A stretch of DNA of 64,000 nt from Klebsormidium nitens (taxonomy: Eukaryota > Streptophyta > Klebsormidiophyceae > Klebsormidiales > Klebsormidiaceae): contig DF236972.1 of assembly GCA_000708835.1 (NCBI GenBank), forward strand, positions 264,498-328,497, given 5' to 3'. This document shows, piece after piece, positions 55,011-64,000 of the stretch. Position 1 is the first letter of the stretch; every line of letters begins with the position of its first letter. The notes below the pieces were generated by a model. The model was given only the letters and a program-made list of their open reading frames with translations, was not told where the DNA came from and made no database searches. The position numbers were made by a program, and so were the translations under genes.

Positions 55011-57925
55011 GTCGGAATCACGACGCTTTGAAAGCAGCTCTTAAATCATATTATCAGGAACTTTCAGGAACTTAGTAACTTCAGTAGGATGTAGCAGTCT
55101 GGATTTGACTAACGGCCTAGCTGGTTTTACAGATTGAGATGGTCGTAGTACCATACATAAGCGATATGTATGGACGATGAGATACTAAGCAATCAAAGGA
55201 CTCAACATTCTTTGGATGACTTTTTTGGCTGCCAAAATCTGCAACTTACCCCTTTCATTCTTGTTGAGATTCAACGATAGTGGCTCAAAGATAGCGAGGC
55301 CACGGGTCAATCAAGCAATGATCTGGATCAAACCTGATACAGGTGCAATGCGAAAATCTGCAGAGCGCGCAACGTGATTAAGTGCATTGCGAGGTTGTTA
55401 CTTCGACGATCATCAAGGATAAGTATCTACTCCAGCGAGAAGATATATACGGCTGCCATGGAACGAGACTTTCCTGGCCAAGGTACACATTAGTACGCAG
55501 CGCTCAACAAGCCTGAAGCGCATGTCCGACGAACTTGCATGTGCGCCCAATGGCGTCGGACCCAGCATGACCGCATGCCGTGTTCAGTGGCAGCTAGCTT
55601 CACTGTCAAATTAAGCTGGCCGTCAATAGCAGCGTCAAAGCGTCCATTCACGGAGTGGGCCGCCTGGAGGGCCGGCCGCCATGCGATCACATTGTCGCCT
55701 TATCGTTTCATCCCAATCATGATGCACGTACACGTATCTCACTGTAGTGCACAGCTGATTGTCCTATATGGTATGCCCGTGCACGTGCTCAGTGTCAGGC
55801 GCCATTGAGCCAGCCCATCCAATCCGCTTCAAGAATCATTGGGCGGCCTACTAGCATGTTGCAACATACTACAGCTCGTTGCGAGCAGCCTGCCGAATTG
55901 AATCATGCAGAGTCGAGGGAAGCTTACAAATTTAGATGACTAAGTTAGACGAGTCCTCGGCATCAAAATGACAACTATCTTGACGAGATCTTGACTAACT
56001 TTAAGCTTCCCCAGCTTTAATATCTAAAACCGCCAAGTTGCTTGAAAAGAGCTGTATTAACATTTTGCCTGCTGCCATGAACGGGATTGCGAGCGAATGC
56101 CACTTCCAGGCAACAAGACAACATGAGTCATAACTCTGGCAATTCGTGATGCCTGTGATTGATGGAGCATGTTAACCACTGTTGATCAGTCCTAATATGG
56201 ATCTATGGAGGCCCCGGGGAGGCATCGAGAAGAAATCCATCGGACTCTAACACTTCTAACATGCACTGAAGTCCCTGGCAGTCGCCCCGGCCAGTCTGCT
56301 ACGCAGAGGGAGTGCTCAATCAAGACATCGTGAGGACCGCAGAGGACTTCTTGACGAGTGGATTGCCATCCGTCGATCGTTTGTGGAGATCACAGACGAC
56401 CGTCGATATGTTTGATTCGCTCGTCAGGTTTCGCAGATAAGTCAGGCAATCTGCTGAGCAGATTCGACCAGGCTGAGCTGGTCACCAGCAGAAACTTTTC
56501 AGCTGAGCTCTGACTTTAACAAGCCAGGGAGATGAGCCGCAGGCCTTCACAACAGAATCACGGTACTCAGAAGGGGTTGTGCTGCTCGTTGTTGCTGTCT
56601 GCAAATTGCAGCGTTCGTCATCCAAAGCAGACTTGGATACTTCACTCACCTCCTCTGCTGTAGGTTCAAACTTTGTGATTCTGTGGGCCAATGTGCACTC
56701 CTACACTATAGTCAGGAGACGTCAGGTGACAAGCAAGCGCCAAAGGGAAATTGTGTCTGCTCCAAACGGCTCGGTGTGGAGGTGAGTTCTCAAGAGGAGC
56801 AAACAATGCTTCAAGCCGTCTGCGACTCAAAACACTTTTGCTCTTTGAAAATCTGCGTCCCACACATTGGGGGTCCTGCGCTTTGATGTGCTTCCTGATT
56901 TGTATTAATCTGGTTCTTGAGGTCGCAGGGTTTTTAAGGCTTTCAAGGTGGCTTCCTTTCCAGCGCTTGAGATGTGTCGATGTGCTCAGCTCTTGAATGG
57001 CCAATCGCATTCAAAAGTTCCAAGAGCATAGAGCTCCAAATGTAATCACCCCACTCTGATGCTGAACATATCGATTGGTAGCTCAATTTCAACGATCAAG
57101 TGAATCCGGGGCATGTCTGGTGCTGCTGAATGGCCAGATTGTGCAACACTCTGCATCCTGAAGACTGAATTGATGATGGTACCTCGAGAGGGCAGAAAAC
57201 AAAAAGTGCATTCCTCATGATTACAAAGGTGGTCTTTGTACTCCCTTAGAGGTGGGTGGCCAAACAAGATCAATGTCTTTCTCCTCTTCCCAGAGACAGA
57301 CTTCTGCCGCCCCCTGCCACAAGCAAATATCGAGGGGAACTCAATCAGGCAGAAGGAACTCTATCAGGCAGAAGAAAATATACCAGCTGTCAACAGAACT
57401 TTCATACATCAAATTCTTCTAAAAACTTTCTGAGGAGCACTCGCACTGATGCATCTGTTGCCTTACATCACCTGTGCACCGTGATCAGCGCTCTGACTGA
57501 CCTACTGCTGTGTGGGCCAGATCATGACAAGCTCAGCAAATACCACAAGAACTCGGAAGTCTGCTTTCCAGCATGTCTCACTGCACTGCCGCACTTTGCT
57601 GGCTACACACACAAACTTCGCCTGAAGCATTCCATTTGTCACAGCCTTTCGGAACCATCAAATGTCTTGTCGACAGTCTGCTGATGGTTGTCTTCATTGT
57701 TCTTCACATTGATTACACTTCACAGTGTCGTTCTCTGTCAAGACGCCCTCCTGAAAATCATGTCAGATGTTCAGTGTTCCTATCTCACCTCAAGTTGCAG
57801 ATGAGGTCAAGCAATCTTCACCTCCAGACCCAAGAGGAGTGTACTTCTTAAGCCACTGCAGAGTGCGCAATGTGTCCTGATTCTCTGTTGCCCTCTCACG
57901 CAGTACTGAAACACTTTGCACCGAC
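55011..57925. other. Spacer between the two methyltransferase genes
   Basis: About 2.9 kb with only short unrelated frames. It holds the 3' end of copy 1 and the promoter of copy 2. I see no remnant of a third copy. Confidence 0.45.
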
Positions 57926-59839
57926 ATGGCGTCCGGTCCCCCGCCCCCTGGATCCGAAGTCTACACCTCCGGTTACGATGCCAATCTGATGAAGATGCAA
58001 ATGGCCAAGACTCCAGAGGTCCAAGCAGCTTTTCTGCTGCCGTACCTGAAGCCAGGGCAAGCGCTTTTGGACTGCGGATGCGGTCCGGGGGGGCTCTCTT
58101 TGGGGTTCGCAAGGCTGGTTTCTCCAGGGGGGAGAGTGCATGGGATCGACAGAGAAGCTGAAATGGTGCAAAAGGCGAATGAGAATGCGGAGGCGGCTGG
58201 GCTTGCGGATGTTGCGAAGTTTCATCAGGTGAGGGAAAATGCTCTGTAAAGCCACACACTTGTTCATGTGGTCATTTGAAGGTGGTTTGATGATAGTCTT
58301 ACCATGTTCTCCAACATCTGACCCACATCTGGCCTGCATCTAGTTACTATTGCTCTCAAAATCGAGGAAGCATCTGGTATCCGACCTACTGAACTCTGAC
58401 TTACAGGTACCAACTCTTTCTCAGCTCGCAGGCTTTTGGCTTGTCATAGGAACGTCTAAAGAGGGCAGGGCGCCTTAAAGGTTCCACCGAAGAAGCGAAA
58501 GCAATGACTCTCTTGCTCTGCGCAGGCGAATGCGTACAGCCTGCCTTTTGCTGACGCCACATATGACGTCGTCACCGGTTGGGGCCTGATCCTGTACCTG
58601 AGTGACCCCCAGAAGGCCATCCGGGAAATGCTTCGCGTCCTCAAACCGGGGGGCGTAATAGCGTTTCTGTCTGCGGACTGGGGGGGCTGTTTGTACACGC
58701 CCGAGACCCCCGGGGTGGTGGCAGCTATGCAATACTTCGAAAAGATGATGGTGAGAGATGTGAAAGACGTTGCTCCAGATCATGGACAGCTCTTCCCTGT
58801 CGTTCTCGCTTTGTTGGCGCTAGATGGGATTTCGAATGATCCTCGAGCTACACCTGCAAACAACAAGCCCAAGCGTGCCCGCAAATGGTATCTCTCTGAT
58901 TCAATAATCCGCTGTAAAGTCAGTGGGTCTGAATGCACTGAAAGAGCGCTCAAAGAGTACGGACTCGTACCATGACCGTACAGATCTGGCATTGCAGTCG
59001 ATGCGTTCGACACAAAAGCTGAAGCTGACGAGCTCAGGAGCGCTGTATGAACAAACGCGTCCTGGGTGCATCCTGACCGGCTTATAGAGACGTCGATTCG
59101 GGAAACCGTCCGTCGTTACCAGGCTCTTATGAACTGGCGGCTACGCCTTACATGACTTGATCCATCAACGTCCTTTGAGAGAAAGCTGCCTGCTTGATCT
59201 GGAAAAAGCCGTAGGAACGCCGTGCTTCGACGACTTCCGTTTTGAACGATCGGACACATTCGAGCAGAGAACAGGACTCGCTCTGCTAGTTTTAGCGAAA
59301 TCACTCTCTTTGGCACGGTCGAACATTTTTTGCTCCAGTCACGCAATCTCCAGAGCACTTGACTTGTAAGTCGTATTTCAGCGACAAGATGATGTCACTG
59401 CCCAAGGAGTATCGTTGACTTCGACCTTCTATCTCTTGACTTGTCTACCAGAAGATGATTGTCAAATTCGGTCAGATCCCTTATTCCACAGAGCAGATTT
59501 CAAGAGCGGATTCTATTTTTGGATTCCTATATGCAGGCCAAGGACGGGGGCGACGCGCACTGCGGGCGGAAGCTGAAGCGGATGATCGCTGAAGCGGGCT
59601 TGGAGCCGTTACACGTGGGCTACCGGTACGATCCAAACATTATCTCGCCGGACGTGGGAGCGGACTTTCTTGCAAAGCATGTCACGGAGTCTGTGGAGAA
59701 GCAGGGGGCTCTAGAAAAGGGATGGACCACGAAAGAGGAGGCCGATGCCATGCTGTCGGGGCTTGAGGAGTTCAAGTCGGACCCAGATGCCGTCTTCGTC
59801 GTGTCCTTTTGTGAAGTCGCTGGTCGGAAGCCGGTCTGA
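57926..59839 (+). CDS. SAM-dependent methyltransferase 2 (tandem paralogue)
   Basis: Three exons (57926-58228, 58526-58750, 59537-59839) join in phase 0 to 276 residues. Exons 2 and 3 are exactly 225 and 303 nt, as in copy 1, and both intron positions are shared, so this is a tandem duplicate. Motif I is LLDCGCGPGGLSLGFA, followed by HGIDREAEMV, YDVVTGWGLILYLSDPQ and LRVLKPGGVIAFL. The first exon is 18 nt shorter than in copy 1, mainly in the N-terminal PPP/Ser stretch. All SAM-binding motifs are intact, so it should be active. The substrate is unknown. Confidence 0.85.
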
Positions 59840-60807
59840 CTGCGTCAGCCTGGCAGGGTTGAATATCGCAGATAGCTTATGTACAAACGTTTCTGTACAT
59901 GTATATACGATCTCGATTGAAAAATTCCTTTGAAGCTAGCAGTCCGCCGATCGATCAATCGAGTCGAAGTGCACTTGCCATATTGCAAATCAGTGCAAGC
60001 ATAACTTATCATGCCATGATCCACGGTACACGTTAGAAGTACACATTGATTCACATGGCTAGAGCATGTACGTCCGCGGCCGTTTCATATACCCCGGTAT
60101 GAGTACACTGCACTGGCATGTATGGCGCATGGCGCGGTCGATTGCCAACATTTCTTTTACTCAACGACCGTCGGTACATAACGGTGCGGACGTACTAAAC
60201 AACATTGAACAACAAAGCTGGAAGTTTTGTTGACATGACAACGTAGCATTTATTCAAGTCGGCGGCAAGATCAATTAGTATACAAGTTTCCAACGGTTAG
60301 TATACCGTCTTCTTTGCATGCCCGGCTGCGCGGCCCAACTATATGTACTAACTCAGTGCATGACCAACATTCGTAATGACCGGCCATACATATTCAAGTC
60401 GCATGTGCTTGCCAATCATTTATCCATTGCATGAGTCTGCAACGAATTCATGTATGGAGCCGGTGCTAAGAATGATAGGCCATGCGGTGCGCCAGACTCA
60501 CTCATGGCTCAGCGCGCGAGTCCAATCAAAATATCAACAATGATTAATCGCAAGAAAGTATGACTCTTAGCTGCCCCAACAACTACGGCTCTAGCCGATC
60601 CAAAACTGACGAGATTTTGACTTTTCGATCAACAAAACCAGAGCCCCTTTTACAAGAGTTGGAAGCCACTATCTCGTAGCCCCCTGGTGAACCGCAACAA
60701 CCAATGAAAACAAGGGCTGTCATAATTTCTCGGACTCAACGATGGCAACATGCTCAACACAGCTTTGAACCTACAGAACACAGTCAACCCTATGCCAAGT
60801 CGCGCAG
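59840..60807. other. Convergent intergenic region
   Basis: This region lies between the 3' ends of methyltransferase 2 (plus) and the hydrophilic-protein gene (minus). It is AT-rich, with no exon seen. Confidence 0.45.
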
Positions 60808-63016
60808 TCACTCTTGATCGCCACCTTGCGCTTCGACGGCGCCGTTCGGTTTTGCGCGCTTGTTGTCGTTGCTCATCTTCGTCAACTCGTCCTGCGCGGC
60901 CTCGTTCTCCTTCTCCACGTTCCGTTCTAGCCGCTCTAATTCCTTCAGCCCCGCGTCCGCCGCGGACGCCTTTTGGACGTCTTTCTCGTCCTCCTTGTCC
61001 GGCATCTTCTCGGTGGCAGGCTCATTTCCCTGCACGTCCCCACGTAGTCAGAGTGAGGGTATGGCACTATGGTTTTAAGGGGCTGGAAGTACAAACTTTT
61101 ACTGAGGTATGGCCTAATCGCTGAGGTCTCAAAAGTCTTGAACACAGGTCTCGAAGTGGTTGCTTTTCTGATTGTCACTTCACTTCTTCGTATAGTTGCC
61201 AGCTCACACTCAACGATCGATGCAAGCAGTCCAGAGCTCCAACCTCAGCAATGATCGGAATCTAGACCTCAATCCTCTTGCCTTCCTAACTTTGTTGACG
61301 ATAGTGAGACGCCTTTCCAATTGGTTTCAAGTTGTCATAGCCTCCCCCTAGGCTCGAACAAATCGTTCAGGCGCACTGCCACCAAAAGGAGCATTTCTAC
61401 ACGACAGCATGTGGCGCATCACGCCCAACTAACCTGTGATGTAGCAATAAAGCACGTTCCAACACTGGTCGTCGTATTCTTTCCGTTCCCATGCCTCCAT
61501 CATCAGATCTGCCAAAACCCCCTCCAACAGCATCGAGAAAGCACTGTGATGGCTTACGACCGAAACGACTTACCAACACGTCACCATGCTTCCTCTTCCT
61601 CTCTTTGACGTCCTCTAGCCCAGCCACTGCTTCTTGGACCGCATCAGTCTCTCCAGGTTCCTCAACTTTCTGGCTCTCCTTGACTGTAAATAAGAGTGCA
61701 ATCTGTCAAATAAGCTAGTTCCTTCTAAGTTGCATAAACGAACTAGTGAGAAATTTTTTCGAACTTTTGCTGGTCCCAGTGACTCGCAGACTGAACCTTT
61801 TCGTAGAACCTGTCTGTGTTTTGCTTCAAGATTCGGCAGTTTGCAAGTCGGTAGGTGGTGCATCGAAGTCTCCGTGAAGGACAGGTGAAACCATTTCTAT
61901 GACATACTCTGGATCAGTGATGGAGGATGCAAAGGGTTGCAGGGAAGAGGTTATCTTGAGCTGGATGGTTCAGTGCCACAATGCTCAGCTAAGAAGTAAC
62001 AATGCGTCACAATGGACAGGGCATAATCACTCCAAGGCAAAACATTGTCTATGGCATACTCTGAATCACTAATGGAGGTACAGTAAAGAACTGATCTCGA
62101 GCTGGATGGTCTAATGGCGCACGCTTATGTCAAGAACTGACAATGCATCGGAGTGGACAGGGCATACTTCCTTCAAAACAGGACAAGGATTTTCAGACAT
62201 TTCTGCAGAAGGCTGTTGTCTCCAAAAAGGTCATTGAAAGGTACGTTTGTTTACGACAAGAGGAAAGGAAAGTCAAGCACGTTTCAATATGGACATCTAT
62301 GAGAAGATTCCATATTGATCTTTCTGCATTCTGTCCAGTCAATGGTTAGCAAGTACCTACAAAGAGCCAGCTTCCAAGCTTGTCTGTATCTTGTGGCTTG
62401 CAATAAGCCTGGAATGCTTGCTATTGAGTCCCTGGCGCCATGAAAGTGGAAGCTCGACAACTTTCTGACAACCTGCGTCACTCTTCTGCAGCTTCTTACA
62501 ATGATGACAGTAAACTATAGTGCACCACTTTGACAAGCTCTAAATTAACCATGGCTGGAGTTCTTGGACACTCTGACTCTGACTGTAACCCACTGCCAAA
62601 TTTCACCAATTGCGGCACAAAAACAGGGGGGCCTCTGAATGGTACTTCAGTAAGAGGTCTGTGAAGCTACAATGCAAGTTGTGTTTGAAGTTACTGAAAG
62701 GTCAAGCTTCAAGGAAAGGACAGAATATTGCACCCCGGCATATCCAGTCACACCAATAAACTAAACAACATGGTTCCACAGTTGACCAAACCGGCCTTTA
62801 ACGAGGCCTGGTTAGCTTGTAGAACCTCATAAAAGGCTGCTACGCCATGATAACTAAAGTCTTTGCATGCAACTTGCGACACAAGCCTTTGAGCCGCTCA
62901 CCTTTCTCCTGGGTGTCCTCCTGCGCCTTCTGGTCGTGTGAGTCTCCCACCAACTTTTCCGCCACGCCCTTCGCGCCTTCCACGACACTGGCTGTGGCTT
63001 CCTTGACCGTCTGCAT
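60808..63016 (-). CDS. Small hydrophilic LEA-like or coiled-coil protein, 148 residues
   Basis: Three exons (62902-63016, 61574-61683, 60808-61029) join with consistent phase (1, then 0). The N terminus, VKEATASVVEGAKGVAEKLVGD, has the Ala/Lys/Glu amphipathic spacing of group 3 (LEA_4) late-embryogenesis-abundant proteins. The middle has a basic cluster (KERKRKH), and the last exon encodes a likely coiled coil (LKELERLERNVEKENEAAQDEL) and another basic patch (NDNKRAKPNG) that could be nuclear targeting. There is no signal peptide or Trp, and charge is very high. LEA-type protection under desiccation is an inference; a generic nuclear coiled-coil protein is the alternative. Confidence 0.6.
61897..62166. 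repeat. Imperfect tandem repeat, two copies of about 130-150 bp, in an intron
   Basis: Both copies start tctatg(a/g)catactctg(g/a)atca, pass through gagctggatggt and end tggacagggcata. They lie at about 61897-62028 and 62047-62166 in the first intron of the LEA-like gene. Confidence 0.65.
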
Positions 63017-64000
63017 AGCTGCTTAACTTATAACAGAAAGCTGTCGTATTTGATGATGCAGAGACCACGAAAATTGGCAATCTCGAAGTGCTGTCCCAGT
63101 TGTCGGCACCCTTGAAACAAGTAATGCAGGGACCGTGGATCTGGAACGTCCTGGACGTAGAGAGTGGTGAACCTGACCGCTCGAATCAACTGAACACAAA
63201 TGGCCACAATTACCTAAAAGCAAAAAAGAATGACCGTATGATCATTTACTTCGTGAACAGCTGAACAGCTACCACTGCCAGTGTTCACGTCAAACTTTGG
63301 CAACAGGATACAATCCACAGTGGCGCGCTAAGATCTTGGCGTTCTGTTGAGGGATCGCCTCTGTTTCGATCTGTGGCGGTGCAAAAGCCTGAAAAAGCTC
63401 CCACAGTTTGACACTTGTTACGTGGATGCCACTTGTCGTCGAGTGCGGAGCCCGGTAGTTCTTGACCGGGGGCCCTGGATGGTGCCAGGTGTCGCCTTGG
63501 CGGAGTTTCCAGGTTGAGAGGAGACCGGTTGTGGAACCCGGTTGATCTTAGACACCCGCCAAAACTTTCGAACTGGCCGGGATTCTCGGCTCAGCAACGC
63601 GTGCTAACTGAGCGGGGTGTCAATGAGAATCGGTACCGTAATTTCAGTACCGGGGCCGGGGACGCTGTTGGAAGGCATGACGTGGTGAGGTTTAAGGGCA
63701 AAACCCTGGGCTAGGCTCCTTTCGGCCAGTCAAAGATGTGTAGGCCCCGGTCAAAACCCTAAACCTCGCCACGTCATCCCTTCAACAGCTTCCCCGGCCC
63801 CGGTCCTGAAATTACCGACTCTCCTTGACCCCGCTCTAACTGAAGTAGGTAGTGCTGCTGGATGTGCCCATGCAGGAAGGCGCGCGCGGCTAATGCGTGA
63901 GCATCACCCTCAGCGGGCAAAATGGGGTGAACAATAGGAAACTCGAATGAGCAATGAGCAATGCTTCCTCTATAGGACTTCTCTCATTGCATTGCCGCTT
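63017..64000. other. Right-edge region upstream of the LEA-like gene
   Basis: It contains the promoter side of the LEA-like gene and the foldback element at 63610-63836. No exon is supported. Confidence 0.4.
63610..63836. mobile_element. Foldback element with long arms and 5-bp target-site duplication
   Basis: Arms of about 90 bp (63610-63700 and about 63749-63836) are inverted copies at roughly 80% identity by eye. They start gagcggggt and share accggggccgggg and tgacgtgg(t/c)gaggttta. The direct repeat TAACT flanks the element at 63605-63609 and 63837-63841. It has no coding frame and would fold into a long hairpin if transcribed. Confidence 0.7.

Overview
This window is nuclear DNA from an intron-rich eukaryote. 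It most resembles a streptophyte (charophyte) green alga such as Klebsormidium; that placement is inference. It rests on plant-type versions of several genes: an OST3/OST6 subunit with no CxxC, a PAT11-type DHHC acyltransferase with an N-terminal CWGCG/CGWCG ribbon, and a CTC1 telomere protein. GT-AG introns and GC-rich exons fit. No rRNA, tRNA or CRISPR array was recognised.

Positions 1-26170 (minus strand) hold most of one giant gene, open at the left edge. I can join 31 exons whose phases agree at every junction, giving at least 3,730 residues. The product is a secreted or surface mosaic. From the N terminus it has a signal peptide, seven to eight cysteine-rich modules (mostly two phase 1-1 exons each), a right-handed beta-helix region with GGA[IVL] and FxxN motifs and six long repeats, a Ser/Pro minisatellite inserted in the first of these, a second cysteine-rich block, a REJ-like region over six exons, and another Ser/Pro tract running off the window. 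Its introns carry three sets of partial, decayed exon duplicates. This is the best candidate here for an undescribed system.

Positions 27991-33622 hold a DHHC S-acyltransferase (minus) and OST3/6 (plus), divergently arranged. Positions 33.6-36.6 kb are repeat-rich, with a nested foldback element flanked by a 9-bp target-site duplication and a 40-bp palindrome. At 36.6-39.4 kb there are two unrecognised minus-strand genes: a six-exon gene for about 96 residues and an intronless 412-residue membrane protein with a MITE just upstream of its start codon.

Positions 41.4-50.5 kb (minus) encode CTC1, the large subunit of the CST telomere complex, with a very long first exon and a zinc-ribbon exon; its last exon is unresolved. 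Positions 52.9-59.8 kb (plus) hold a tandem pair of SAM-dependent methyltransferase genes with matching exon structure. Positions 60.8-63.0 kb (minus) encode a 148-residue hydrophilic LEA-like or coiled-coil protein. A 227-bp foldback element with a 5-bp target-site duplication lies near the right edge.
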